Origin: Dipylidium caninum
Taxonomy: Eukaryota > Platyhelminthes > Cestoda > Cyclophyllidea > Dipylidiidae
Direction: 5' to 3'
Assembly (NCBI GenBank): GCA_017562135.1
Contig: QEYB01001157.1
Location: 1 to 64,000 of the forward strand
DNA length: 64,000 bases
The position numbers and the translations under genes were made by a program. The first letter of the stretch is position 1. Every line of letters begins with the position of its first letter. The notes under the pieces are model-generated. The model searched no databases and had not been told where the DNA came from. It worked only from the letters and a program-made list of their open reading frames with translations. Positions 1-12,250 of this stretch are shown here, piece by piece.

Positions 1-3000
1 AAAACGAGAGAGATTAGAGTCTAGTCCTTAAATCCCCTCTCATCCTCCCCAATTTTGGCACGACAATCGGCCTGCGCGTGACATCTGCCAATGTGTATTT
101 CCACGCAATCCACACAATGCATTCCCTCCTCCCTATATCCCCTAGTTGTCTTAGTTGTTTGTTTGCGGGAAATTTGTAGGCTAAAGGAACAATGTTTATT
201 TGTTCGACAGGGATGGTATCTGGGACCGGGCCTTATGGCCACAAATGCTTTTCCCACTGTTCTGTGAGCAGCACGACGTGAACAAACACAGCGCATCCTA
301 CCCTGCCAAACCAACACCTAATTTTTTTACGGTTTATAATTGGGGAGGATTGAAGGAGGACTCCGTAAAGAAGGCAGGAGTTCAGTAAGATGTTTCATCC
401 TTGCCCGATAGCCTGTTTGCTTGACCTCTGAACTCCCATGTAAACCGCTTTCATGCGCTTACAGTTGGCAGCGGTGTGAGTGGAGCACAACTTTGCCTTC
501 ATTCCAAGAGTGGCTTATGCGCAATTTCCCTTCCTCCACCGCTAAACACGGGGCCGGGCTCACAACATTCCGCGGGGCTTTCTATTATTGCATCTCTGGT
601 TGTCATTACAGACCCTTTACGGGCCATCAGTAAGCTCGACGGATTAGGGGGGGGAGAGGTTAACACATCTATGCTACAATCCTGACGAAATGGTGACCGA
701 AGAATTCGACTTAACATGCCTTTTGCATTTGTGGTGAATGGGCAATGGTGTGAAATATCAGTGATAGCCGAGGCCTGCTTTTGAACCCGAAATCTCCACA
801 AAGTGGCTTAAACGGCAACTCTTATAACTAAACTCTTTTCACACTTACAAAATTTCATTTTAACATGGTGATCCGTAGCCCCAAAACACTAAAAACTTGA
901 ATACAAGCAGTATTTTCCGAGGTGATAAGTCAGTGGTGAGGTCTCTGTAACTCATGGTTTTGCACTACCAATGTACTGGATAGAAGTGACGGTGGTGGTT
1001 TTTAGTCGGATCTTAATAAAAGTACTGGAAAGAAGGGTGTAGTTGGCTTTAATTCATTCAATTCAAGTGCACTTCGTCCACTTCCTAGAATGGATACTGG
1101 CAAACCTGAATTGCGTGACTCTCAAATTGGGGCCACCTGCCTCTGAATCTTCAGATAAGCAATTCTCTTCGAGTTCGCAGCAAGCTTTTCCCATTCTGGC
1201 AAACCTGAGGGCGCTAGTGGCTAATGTGGGAATTCACATTTCGCTCTTGAGCTGGGAGCACCTCTTCACACTTCCACAACCACTCATGCCCGCGTCTACT
1301 AAACCTCCATCCTCTGAGAAGATCCAATCAATTCACAAAGATAGCGTGGACACGACAATCATAATTCTTCCCAACGCGAACACCCACTGTGCTTTAGGAT
1401 ATCTGTCCTGCCTTGACAGTGACATACGTCAATTGTAACCCAGACGTGTTCAATATGTCGCCGTTCATTTATTGGGTGCACAATTTGGGAAGAATAAAAG
1501 GGTCAGTGAACGAAAGATACAAGTAGCATGCAACTCCATGCAACCTATCGTAATTAATACTCATGAGGCCTGTGGAACAAATCGACGAAGGTATTGGCTG
1601 ACTGAGAGCAGCGTTTGCCCGATGAGGAAGGAAATGAGGAATACCTGCAGAAAAACGTGGAAGATTTGTTGCAACAAGGTTAGTTTTCCAACCTGCAGCA
1701 AAAAACACTGTGGAAGAAGATTTGCGCGCAAACACCACATTCAGTGAGTAAACATTCACTTGATCCAGCAACAGAGCAGGTAAGTGAGACTTCATGCAGC
1801 GATGTCTGACAGGTAGCCTACGCCATCCAGAGAGGGGATATACGAGCAACCGAAAGTCTGTAAAAATCACCGCCTCCGAGGCATGTATGAATGAACATGA
1901 ATGGTGCATCGCTTTATGAAATCTCTTGTTTTCTTCAAGAATGTCTGCTCGATGAAACTGTTCACATCTGGCTCGCCTCGTCTCCTGCGCCTCTTGTCAG
2001 CCTGCTCCAGACAGTCGTTCGAAATGTTACCGATGCTTCTGCATTCCCTTCACCACGCAATGAGGCCTTAATTTTCATATTCATTTCGTCCCGCGATGTC
2101 TCTTCACTGCTTTTTCTTCAGGCATTCAGGCTTGGAATAGATTCGAAGACATGTCGAGTCGAGTAAATGTCATCATTCTAGAATTGCTGATTTCCGTTCC
2201 TTCATGGGCAACCTCGCTTCCTACAGCAGATTCGGAACACGTAAAGCAAGCGCCTAAAATATGTCCTGCATGAAGAAGTAATTAAATCTTGTGACGCTCT
2301 CAGAAACGCATTTGTCCGTCTTTAAACACGATAGCGGTGGTACACGTTTTCGTACAAATTGGGACTTATGGCGGTTTTATCCCATTTGGGCTGAAGTTAA
2401 TGGGCCGAATGGGGGTTAATAATTTGTTGGGTTCGTGGGAAGAGAACCCCACCAATATGCACACTTTGCAGGCGATGCAAAAAATTGAGCTGTGGTGGGT
2501 AGCAATTGCAGTTAGCTTCGCGGTTGTTTTGCTCAAGTGAATGCAGCGTGGAAGCGGATTGTGAGATGGTCTACTCTTTTTACGAAGTAGTCTGGAGACC
2601 TGAGTTGCCTCTTCAAAGTCCAACAAGTAAGATTCCGCTCTCCCTGTGTGCAACACCAACCCTTTTAAAAAACAAGGCATATCAAGTCGAGAGGACGAAG
2701 AAGACCTTCATGAAGAGAATGCTCCACGACATGTCTTCTTCGTGGTAAGTCTATCTGTGTTTCGGGGTCCATAACAACGTGTCTTTAGGAGACTCCTTTT
2801 TCAAATACTCATAGAGATTTTGATGTTCATGCCTCTCTATAAACCGATCATCCCATATATATCTTTTGACCGCACCTACAACTTCTTCCTATTTGTTGCT
2901 TCTCTATATTCGCGAGCCTGCTCTTTTTAATTAAGTAGGGAAGTTACATCTTTCCACTCTCTGCACGGGACGGGCTTTGGGAAATTGGCAATTCCGGCTG

Positions 3001-3784
3001 GGGTTAAACAAGTAGACCAAACTTGTCGAGGATTCCAAAATCCGACAGTCAGAGTAGTGTGACTATTTGGACGGCGTTAATTGAAAATTGCAGGCTCATG
3101 TGGACGAAGGCCCGTATTCCGTCGTGCCGGGCAATGTTCAATTCATGTTTCGTTGCCGAAGCGATACACGTAGTGATCGTGAAGCACCCTCGACGGCGTA
3201 GGGTGCCCTACCATCCGAGAGTTTGAAGTACTCGGCATTTAAACTGATTTTCATGGGCATAAACCAATCTCGGACGCGTTTTAGTTGAAAATGCCCTTGT
3301 GGCCATAGCGTGCATACTTTTCAATGTGGTCTTCGCTGCTGAACATCAGCATCTCTGCAAAAGACACATTCCATTCACCTCGAGGTTTGTATTGTTTTCC
3401 TTGGATACACACCCCTCTCAAGCATCCTAACCTCTGACTTACGACGCATGGTAGGTTAGGAAAACCGCTCATCACTACTGCTGCTGATGTTAACGCAGCA
3501 CGGTCAGACGACGTAACTTCTTACAGTGGGACACTTGGGCGTTTAATCAACCAGTGAGCAACCGCAAGGATGGAGTGATGATACTCGCAAAAATGAAAAT
3601 GCGAAGTGCACTTTAGCGCTGATGACCTCAGGGCATTCGTGTAGGCACTTTAACCGCATACTCCACAGCAACGGGAGTTTTCCCACAAAGAAGGACCACT
3701 ATTCCGTGTAAAGGAGGAATCTGATTTATTCCGGTGCAGATACAATGGGCAATGGGGCTGTCAGCAATTCTGCTTAGATAGCAA
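1..3784. other. Intergenic DNA, no gene supported
   Basis: Only short open frames are present (131 codons at most, 1,043-1,438) and none has a signal peptide, a recognisable domain or flanking splice sites that I could follow. The frame at 2,337-2,540 has a few residues (VQIG) in common with exon 3 of the gene family further on, but not enough to claim a relic. I see nothing else in this stretch. Confidence 0.5.
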
Positions 3785-4075
3785 GCTATTCTAGGTGAGT
3801 CGACAAGCAGCACTTGAAAAGGATGAATTAAAGCCCAAGACAACCTTCCTTCGAATGTTCCCTGAGACTTGTCCCCAAAGACACATCTGCGAACTGAATC
3901 CAGCACGCGATAGTTTCCCAGCCTTCAGTACGGAGACCTCGAACGCACCCAGAAACATGCAAACTCGGAGTTGTTCCTGCGGCTCACTGACGATGACTGC
4001 TGGCTGACAAGTGCTGTGGTGACGAGAGAGATGCATCCGTATGAGGGTCGTGTACCATTCAGTGAGCGAGGAATT
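3785..4075 (+). repeat. Dispersed repeat R, copy 1
   Basis: The stretch from 3,785 (CATTCTAGGTGAGTCGAC) through the GGAGACCTC near 3,935 is similar to 7,036-7,200 and 10,866-11,020. A second block (3,995-4,075, around CGAGAGAGATG and CAGTGAGCGAGG) matches 11,385-11,465 in the same order, and a short third block near 4,455-4,495 matches 11,640-11,680. The ordered similarity shows copies 1 and 3 are old duplicates of a unit at least 700 bases long. No coding function is visible. Confidence 0.6.
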
Positions 4076-4499
4076 TGTTTACCCGATGGATGATAGACAA
4101 TTTCCTGTGAGTACTTGGAGGTGGAACCGTGAGTGCCACTTCTGTCTCATTCGCAGCCGTTTTGAACACGCGAAGACGGTGGGAGTGGGAGGTCAGGAGG
4201 CCGAGTGAATAGACGGTCGCGGAAGATTGCCATTCTTACTAAGCTCTGTTTTCCTGAAAGGCCTCCTTCAATGCTCCCTTATTTATACACGCATTGCGTA
4301 GAGGTGGCATTGGTTTCAGCTGGTCGCCGGTTGATGTGCCGGTGTTTGCTCACGACGCGTCGCTACCACAGGGGCAGTGGGAACCCGCTTGTTGGACCAA
4401 AAATACTGGTCTTGACTGCCTTTGTTGACTCAAGAACATGTCCTACTTTTGTGCATTTGCTTCAGTGAGGGGACGGTGTTTTTGCATAGAGGTGAGCGA

Positions 4500-7035
4500 A
4501 GTTATGTGAGTCCACGGTGGCATCAACTCAAATTGACGCTATTACGAGAATGGGTGGGCTGCCCTATTGCCCTGAAATATCCATCTCTGAATTCACTTAG
4601 GTGATCTTCATGATATGTTTCGCTTCCAAACTCACCAGACCATATAGCTCTTATATTTAACGCTACATTTTCTACATTGACGTAGAACTTTCTTCACCGC
4701 CGGTGGTTGTCTCTTTCCGGCAACTGCGTAACCAGGGCCATTGCGAACAGATCTATGCGCGACGTTCAGGAAAAGAAGGGAATGGGAGACAGTCGTGGGA
4801 TAAGTGGCCGATTTTTCATGTACACATTCGAAACACGTAGCTTTGAATAAGATGAGAGGAAACACGCCACAAATTTCCTTTTTGGCATCAAATCCTGATG
4901 ATTCGTGCCAAAGGGATGGGGTTTTTTGAAAAGCGGCAACACAAATTGGCGAGAATAACCGAGATGACGTGAGTCCACATTTTCGAATGTTACATTACTT
5001 ACCGACTGCAATTAATTTTTCTGTGGTAAGAAAGCACTGGCCGTGACGAGAGCAGACGAAAAGACCCAATGCGGTTTGGGTGACTCTGCTGGTGAGGTTC
5101 ATGTGCTGTCGTAGCCAGTTGGTAGAAGCAACTTGAAGGCTCCCGCTCTTATGGCAAAGTGTGTAATGCTGTCGTCAAAAGCATCTCGTGTGCGAAAGCC
5201 TCAAAAAAGAATAATATCCACGTTTTGGGAGTCCAAGGGCACCGCCTACCCCAACAGCTTCGTCTGTCAAAGTGCAACAGAGACTCGTCACTGGAGTGGC
5301 ATCCGCTTTCTCCTATGGCTAAGACGCCCAGCAGAACTTTAGAAGGCGCGCCACAAGTTTGTTTGGTGGTGGGAGTTAAAAACCGTTGGCACAAGGAAAA
5401 CCAGCTGGCTTCGCCCAATTAGACTTGGATGGGTGTGTCGAATTCGTGGAGAAGTGTCCCATGTTTCCCCCTGGTAAGGTAGTGAGAGAGGACAACTCTT
5501 GCTTTTGCTGAAAACGAGATAGTTGGTGTGAAGAAGTGAAATAGTAGGGCTGTTGACGGAGAGATCGGCTAATGACCTATGCTTATCTCTTATGCAGATT
5601 CCAGTTCAATCCTTCAAACGTATCTCCTTTCACACAAACCAAAAACTACGTGCAACATCAGTGATCGCCAGCTAACGCACTGCATTCTCCCGTTCATTAC
5701 TTTTTATCACAATAAAAATTTGTTTCATTGGTGTAAAGGGGGTGAGCGAAATGGGGAGCACGTTTACGTAGTCAAGAAAGGTTGTTTGGATCAGCGATGA
5801 TTTCACCGTCTCTAGCACATCCAACCAGCTAAAACATCACACTTTTCCACGAAGCGTGTGTTGGCGAAAAGGATTGAAGGAAAACTTCGTAAAGCAATTC
5901 TGCATAATTGCTGATCTTTTATGAAGGCTATCATCTCGGCCTCCTCATCGGCCTCCTATTTTTTCTTTATAAAATACAAATCCTGCGACGGAGATGGCCA
6001 TCCTGGACAGTATGAGCGTCATGGTTACCCTGGACTCCATGAAAGAAAGAAAAGCTCATCGTTGTTTCTTAAGCATGCGTTGACACTTGAACTTCACTCA
6101 ATCGGTATTTCCTTGCATCGCTACAACCTCCCACATTCCATTTGGTGAGCAGTTTATTTACTTACCATATGACTCGAATGCTGCTCACAGCTGATGGGAG
6201 TAGCTCTTTCTGCAGAGCGACACAGGTCTACCAGAACACAAAGCAAAGGCTGATTGATCATCTACCGACGACATCTGGGGTGTTAGGCCAACTGTTCAAT
6301 TCGCCTGTTAACAGATTAGGGGGGCTGGTCAGAGGATGCAAAACTAGCATTGCTGACTGGTTATCTCTTTGCCATGATGAACAATGAAACACTCATCTGG
6401 GTATTTTGAAGGGCGACCAAACAGTAGCTAATCATCTGACGCCGTGGAAGTGCCTCCGCTGACGTCAGTTATTCTCGGAGTTTACACGCGCATCAGTGTG
6501 TGCCTCCATTTTCGTGAGCTTTACAAAACCTAATGAAGCTTTCATGGACAATTGAGTGCGAAAAATTACCCTCACTTTTCTACAGTGAGGAACACCCACC
6601 GGCGGCGTGGAGGAAACCAGCCTTTCAACAAGACGATCACAATGTGACTCCGGTGAAATGCAGCCATTCACCACCCGTGGCGTATGACTGCAGAAACGGT
6701 GGTTGGTCGAAGGTAAACCTCGTAGAAATCCCTTTACTTTCCTTTTCTCGTTCGTTTCAGTCAGTAGACAGGACGAAAATATCTCCTTGGGGCACTTCAA
6801 ATCTTACATAATTGCAGCTTGGAAACGGTTTTTTCCGTGTGCAATAAGAAATAAGCGGCTTACTTGGGACACATCCAAAAGGGACTTTGAAGACCCGATT
6901 CACATTCACAAGGTTTCTCCAGGCTGAGTGATATTTCCGCGGAAAGAAATCCTCTACTCAAGGTGAAGATAAAAACTTTGTTGTGGCACAGATGCAAAGG
7001 AGGGTTTCGGGGCCAAATAACCGGCATTCAGCAGC
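4500..7035. other. Intergenic DNA, no gene supported
   Basis: All open frames are under 115 codons and lie in overlapping frames on both strands with no coding-like composition. I see no RNA gene, mobile element or strong repeat. Confidence 0.5.
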
Positions 7036-7260
7036 AGTCATTCTAGGTGAGTTGACAATCGGCATTGGAGATGGCTGCATTGATACCCTTCACAACAGTC
7101 TTCCGAATGCTCTCCCTATCCTATGTCAGCGACACATGTGCCACTCCGTCCAACACACTGTGGTTCAAACTCTGAGCACAGACACCTTTACACAACGAGT
7201 TATCAAAAGTGAAAGGCTCCAGTGAATTCAAATGCCTCGATAATTTAGGCGCCACGAGAC
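7036..7260 (+). repeat. Dispersed repeat R, copy 2
   Basis: Starts with CATTCTAGGTGAGTTGAC, matching copies at 3,785 and 10,866, and continues with degenerate similarity through a TTCCGAATGCTCTCC-like core. Its tail (AATGCCTCGATAATTTAGG near 7,230) matches AATGCCTCGATGATGTAGG near 11,060, which ties it to copy 3. Confidence 0.55.
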
Positions 7261-8110
7261 ACTCTGTTATAATTGGATAGAATGAAAATGGACAATTCGC
7301 TGATTGTAGCGCACATTACGTGTGAATCTCTTGGCTTTCATTGTGTCAGTTGATGTTTCAGTACAGGACGTGACTACCTCAAAACGTGTTGCACACATAT
7401 TTTCGTTGCTTCCTCCACCGAAAAATTGAGATGACTTTGAGCGGTAATTTTTCTGACAACCTGGGCTTCAAGGAGGGTGTATGTGACGACATGTTGTTAG
7501 CTGGACTTTTGGCACCGCCAAAGGCAGAGGAAGATGTTATTGTCAAGAGACACTTTGGTGAGGGCAAAACTTAACTTTTCCAAGTATTTTTTTCACACCG
7601 TTGAACTACATTGGATTACACTACCGGCCCAGTGCCGTTTAAGTGTCCTTTCTGTTCATGGAAAGGAAAAAACAAAATAAACTACTTTCATCCCATTAAG
7701 ACACGTCGGTAAATAACATGGTTGCCGTTGTTATTAAGGACTCCTTGCCTTTCATGACCAATTTCGGAAAAGGTTGCTTCTTTTGGTGCGAAAATTTGAA
7801 CCAGCGCTTGTTTGACAAACTACTTCAGTTCCCAGTTTTCTGTGATTCGAAGTATTTGGTAAGGACAAAGGCAAGCGATAAGCGGAATGTGGATGTAAAA
7901 TTGCCTTGAAACACACGATTTCACAGAGCGTTGGTAGACCTCAAATGGTCTGGGGTTCGATCAACTTCAGCCCTTTCGTTATGGAACATTCGGTGCTGCA
8001 ATAAGGGTGGAGAAAACACACTATTTGCAAGCAGGAATGGTGCACAGCACCTCTGTGGCCTTTGGACAAAGTGAAAGGGTGAATGCGTGAACACTCAATA
8101 GAAAGATGCT
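7261..8110. other. Intergenic DNA, no gene supported
   Basis: Contains two short overlapping antisense frames (7,379-7,574) with no recognisable product. A GGTTCGATC near 7,960 resembles the B box of a tRNA or SINE, but no clover-leaf can be drawn around it. Confidence 0.5.
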
Positions 8111-8111
8111 A

Positions 8112-9097
8112 CGAATGAAGGTCGAAGAAAAGTATTGTCTTCGTGTGGCCATTGGAAACGTGACCATCAACTTCATTGAACAGGAGAAGGGTCGCATCTC
8201 CTTAGAGGACGCGTGGCGCGTGGAGGTCGCAGACGTTACTGACACCCCGTTAATGGAGGACACGAAAGATTTGGCCACTGATGACATCATGAGAGGGTTC
8301 GTCGTCCACATCAAGTGCGCTTCCTGTCTACCCTGTGGGACCACAGACTTAGTTAATTCATCGTGTCGTGACCCGAACGGCCGTCTAGACTTCATGTCAC
8401 TCGCCTCCACATCGTTCACACCGCGCGCCTGCCTTAGCTGAGCCCATCCTCTACGTGTTCAACTGCTCTGGTGAAGTTGCGAGTGTTCTCCGCTCTCCGC
8501 TCTCCTCCTCCTCCTCCTCCTCCTCCTCCTCCTCTGCCACGTCTGGGTCGGGTGCGTCTGTGTTTCGCTGCCCGTGTCGAGAGCCGATGACATCGGAGAG
8601 GTGGAGAGGACGAGTGGAGCGGAAGTAGAGATGCCTCGGGCATAAACGACAGCTTCGCTCTGTACCTCGTCTACCTAATCGCCTTTGATTCACACGACAG
8701 AATTTCGATTGACTCAGACTTAATTTGGGCTCTTTTGGCTTCTTCTCAACATGCACACACGTACGGTTGCCTCAGCCTGTAGGCCGTAAGTGCGACTACG
8801 AAGAAAATATGTCCCTTCAATGCAGGCGAGGCTTTTACACACTTTCCTGTTTTTTTGCAGCCCTGTCAGCTTCGACTGATCTATGCTGCTTAATTCCTTC
8901 ATTTGGGCTTAAATAGGCGCGCATGGTGCCAAAACATCGGGCTTGAGTCCCACAGGCAAAGGTCGCGTACATGGGGACGGGAGGAAGGGAAGAAGAGGCG
9001 AAGAAAGGCGAAACGAACACACAACAGCGTCGTAGGCTGGTCTTCATGGTCTACTCATCAGCTCAAATTTTGTTTCTCAATTTTAAAGTGCGAATGA
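8112..9097 (+). pseudogene. Secreted-protein family copy A, exon 2-exon 3 fusion relic
   Basis: The frame at 8,106-8,441 begins with the end of family exon 2 (GNVTINFIE) and runs without an intron into the middle of exon 3 (GRISLEDAWRVEVADVTDT). In copy F (18.1 kb) these parts are separated by an intron and about 20 codons of exon 3. The intron and first third of exon 3 are therefore missing here, and no exon 1 or promoter is found upstream. Past exon 3, 8,380-8,650 matches the 3' part of copies E' and C', including a TCC tract. The stretch 8,905-9,097 matches the last exon of copy F (KRAWCQ start) and continues for 63 codons. The AATAAA of copy F is AATGAA here. I take it as a non-functional relic. 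It may still be transcribed, since exon 3 keeps an open frame. Confidence 0.7.
8503..8533 (+). repeat. (TCC)n microsatellite
   Basis: About ten uninterrupted TCC units. The same position in paralogous copies carries the tract too: 23,449-23,471 and, inverted, 15,313-15,335; the copy at 27,120-27,145 has a degenerate TCC-rich stretch. The tract therefore predates the duplications. Confidence 0.9.
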
Positions 9098-9256
9098 AGG
9101 CCTCTGACCAGTCATGAACGTCCATTTTGTGACTGCCACCTCTCCTTCCCCTCTTCTTCCTTTCTTTCCTTCAACCTGCTCTCTACTGTTGCAAACACAG
9201 CCATAATATGACGAAATTGGGGTGCCCATAAACGCCTTTAGTGGTTTTCACGTGTT

Positions 9257-9725
9257 TCACACGAATATTCTCTTCGGTGGTACAGAAAAAGTTTGTGGTG
9301 AAATCCTAATGTCTCGCAACATCGCTAAGGTCCAAAATTTGAGTGCTACTGACAGGATGTGTTTGCCTCTCACAGAAATGCCACTCCGCTCGCTTGCGGT
9401 TTTGTCGTCCAGCAGCGTAGTTTGCCATTCAATTTTGTCGGCATTTAACCGCCAGTATCTGTTAAGGCCAGGATCTTCAACTGTCAAGTAGGGGGAGAGT
9501 TGACAGCACCAAGTGGTCAACAAGACTCATAATATCTGGGCCAAATGAGTGATATTAGCAGGTTGACATAGTTCTAGGCGGAAAGCTTAAATTATATGAG
9601 GAGAGAAGAGCAAAAGAGGAAGCGGTTGCGGTGGCAAAAGGCGAAGTTGGCGGCTAACCGTGGACACTTGCATGGGAGTATACGCGCATTGGCAATGTCG
9701 CGTTCTGCTGCGGATTCGCTGACTG
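9257..9725 (-). pseudogene. Secreted-protein family copy B, exon 1 end plus exon 2
   Basis: On the minus strand the bases before 9,657 encode MRVYSHASVHG-like residues ending in a GT donor in phase 1, like the end of exon 1 in copy D (MRVHSDAVVNG). An intron with a conserved 3' half follows, then exon 2 from about 9,570 downward, with VEDPGLNRYW and EWQTTLLDDK as in copy D (VEDPGLNKKW, EWRTTLLDDK). One C is missing in ACACATCCTG compared with ACACATCCCTG in copy D, so the frame shifts just after ISVRGKHI. No exon 3 follows; the next sequence on that strand is copy A's 3' flank. I call it a partial, frame-broken copy. Confidence 0.75.
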
Positions 9726-10865
9726 ACTAGGTCGGCTTCGTGCAAGTAAACTTAATCCAAGCCTTTTACACACTTTACTTCCCATTCGCTCACCATCTAT
9801 TCACTCCTTCCATAATGTCTGCTCGTTATCTGCACATTAGCTTTCAATTCGTACATACGGGATACCTCGGCGGTTGCATCATTCGTATTAACTCAGTTTC
9901 TAGAACTAACTGGGCGTCTCGTATTTTTCTCCAATTTTATTACAACACCAAAGGTTCTACGAAAAAAACGGTGGAAGTTGTCTTGCTACCAGCCCAATTG
10001 CTGTCTGCCCACACTCTACCACATCGTGCTCTACAAGACTATTCAACTTGAACAGCCTTATCTGGGGGAGACCCACGAGAAACCATCCTCTCCTCATAAT
10101 GTCGGCTTGTTTCTTGGCCTATCTGGTACCTTTGAAGGTTTCTGCAAATACTACAACCAACACGAAGGTGTTTTAAGGCTGATGATGCGGTCATATTTTG
10201 CTACTTTCACAATTGTGTAGGTGAAGTACGGACAAAGGATGGCAGTTTCTCGTACCGCATCTAATCTCTCGCAGAATTGCAATGGAGCCTACATCATCTT
10301 CCAGTTACTACTTGGCAGGCTCTAGCAATATAATACTCATGTGAGTGGGTTCCGAAATGCGAGCAAGGAATCGCGCGGTGAAGGGCACGATCTCCAGAAC
10401 GATTTGCCCTGTCCGAAAGAGACGCTGCCAACGGCTATTTTGAGGACTTGTAAGACTTTCACTTACCTGCCTCCGGCAGTGTGACTCAAGGATCCAATCA
10501 AATGAACTGAAAGCCTACAGACACCACGTTGTTCACCCTTTCTCCAAATCAAAGGAGCACTGTGTTGAGAAGTGCCATATTACTAACACCTCACTCTCTG
10601 ACGACGGCTCTGCGTGACCAATTCCAGAACGTGGCAGAAGGTCAACTTGGCGAGAATTGGTGTGAGTTGCCTTGACGGCGTTAGCTTAACGTTGCAGTAG
10701 ACTGCAGCTCCGCGGAAGGCGGTTCGTGTCTGGCAGATTCCACCGATTTCCCCCAAAGAATGCTGAGTTCCACAGAATGAAAGCCGATATTTCACATGGA
10801 AGTGTTGCTTTATTGCGATAGAGATGCAACAGAAAATGCGGAGCCTTGAAACGCGAGTTAAGGAG
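9726..10865. other. Intergenic DNA, no gene supported
   Basis: The longest frame is 103 codons (9,740-10,051) and has no recognisable features. No family exon, repeat or RNA gene is visible. Confidence 0.5.
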
Positions 10866-11700
10866 GAGACATTCTAAGCGAGTGGACAAGCGGCACTTGA
10901 AAGGGACGAATTAAAGGTGAGCACAACATTCCTTCGAATGTTCTCCTTCAGATTTGCCAAAGACTTATCTTCAACTCTGTCCAAGACACTGTAGTTCTTG
11001 CCTCGAGCACGGAGACCTCACCAATGACTTATCAACTCGAAATAATCCTGTCAACTCAAATGCCTCGATGATGTAGGCGCCACGGAATATGATGCTGGAG
11101 AAGAGAAGGATTGAAAAGCGCAAAATATGCCACTGTTAGAGAACATTACCTGCGACACATTTCAGCAGACTGGATGAGATCAAAGCTGAGCCGTTCTCCT
11201 ACCACTGAAATTATGAACTCCCGACCCTCCACATCAACGTCGTGCAGAACGGTCCTCCAGCTGGATTTCCCCAAATCGGCAATCAAATGTCGTGTTCTGG
11301 GTATTTCGCCTATCAACATGCTCCTGAAAGTCTCGTAGACCAAGTGCTTCGCAATTCTCATTATGTCTTGGGACTCAGTAGCGATGGTCGGTGGCTGACA
11401 TGGTGCTGTTTGGTGAGAGAGATGAATCGTGTGAGAATCGTATACAATGAAGTGAGCGAGGCATCAGGTGAGGGTGCGCTTATTGAAGCCGCGTGAATTG
11501 ACCTCTTTCCGCCCACTTTCTGGTTCAGTGGAAAAGTGCCGCAAGACTGGAGAGAGTCTTCAATCCATCGAATACTTCATTCGACTTGCGCTGGTTTGTG
11601 GGCTCAACTGGAGGAACTGCGGGTTGGTTTCAAAGCCATTTGCAGTGAGTGGACGGTGTTTCAGATATGGAGGTGAACGAGAGACAAAACAGTGTACTGT
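10866..11700 (+). repeat. Dispersed repeat R, copy 3
   Basis: Blocks 10,866-11,020, 11,040-11,080, 11,385-11,465 and 11,640-11,680 match copy 1 (3,785-4,495) and copy 2 (7,036-7,260) in the same order and orientation, with substitutions and indels. Key shared strings are GACAAGCGGCACTTGAA, TTCCTTCGAATGTTC and GGACGGTGTTT. The intervening frame at 11,111-11,338 is open on both strands and is not convincing as a gene. Confidence 0.55.
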
Positions 11701-11734
11701 TTGCCGCCGTCAATGAATCTATTTGGGGAACGAC

Positions 11735-11822
11735 GGCAGCATTCATCAAAAAATGATGGGTAACGATTGAAGCAAAAGAGAGGTATCGACGTTTGAGGAC
11801 GTCGCAAATGCGTCGAAATCAA
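11735..11822 (-). repeat. Displaced, inverted copy of the PCGF gene upstream region
   Basis: Read on the minus strand, this stretch matches 31,962-32,055, the sequence just before the PCGF start codon at 32,081. Shared strings include CCTCAAACGTCGATACCTCT and GCTTCAATCGTTACCCA, separated by the same spacing, then GATGAATGCTGCC. Similarity stops close to 11,735 on one side. On the other side it runs up to the 3' end of the exon 3 relic (copy C). Confidence 0.85.
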
Positions 11823-11825
11823 CAA

Positions 11826-12060
11826 CATGATGACTTAACTAAGACAAGCCAACGCCAACACTGGGTGGGCAAGGAACGCACTTGATATTGAAGACTAATG
11901 CTCTCATGATGCCATCACTGATCATGTCTTTATTGTCCACCATTAACGGTGTGTCAGTAACGCCTTTGACCTCCGCACTCCACACGTCCTCTATGGAGAT
12001 GCGACTCCTTCTCCTGTCTTGGTAGGCACACAAGTGGAACGACATTAGCCAATTTGGACG
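11826..12060 (-). pseudogene. Secreted-protein family copy C, promoter joined to exon 3
   Basis: Read on the minus strand, a TATA-containing upstream block (about 12,250 to 12,075) runs straight into exon 3 (SFHLCAYQDRRRSRISIEDVW, then DTPLMVDNKDMISDGIM). Exon 1, exon 2 and both introns are missing. The mirror copy C' at 26.6 kb has the same junction, so the deletion happened before the inverted duplication or spread by gene conversion. The two copies are only roughly 85-90% alike here, against near identity inside the repeat arms. It has no signal peptide in frame and is probably non-functional. Confidence 0.75.
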
Positions 12061-12250
12061 ACATCAAACACTCCGTGCGCCTAAATATATGTCCCACCTT
12101 CTGGCAACGATTCCGACGTGGGCGGAGGTTGCGAGCAGCCTGACGGAGCATGGAATGCTTTTGAAGGCAACGCTATGCGCAAGCATTTTGAACCACAGTG
12201 ATCCGTTATTTGGACCTGGTACCTCAGTTCACTGCCACAAAGTGGCTCCT
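12060..12250 (-). promoter_or_regulatory. Family upstream/promoter block of copy C
   Basis: On the minus strand it contains the order CAGGTCCAAATA, CACTGTGG, GCATAGCGT, CCGTCAGGC, then ACATATATTTAGGC near 12,085. The same order occurs at 17,880-18,045 upstream of copy F and at 26,535-26,685 (C'). The TATA-like box and the spacing are conserved, so this is a family promoter rather than random similarity. Confidence 0.7.

Noticed and set aside
7955..7970. tRNA-like B box
   Set aside because: No A box at the right distance and no acceptor stem can be formed.
8434..8756. Minus-strand glutamate-rich frames
   Set aside because: They exist only because the TCC microsatellite is open when read backwards; no splice sites or similarity outside the tract.
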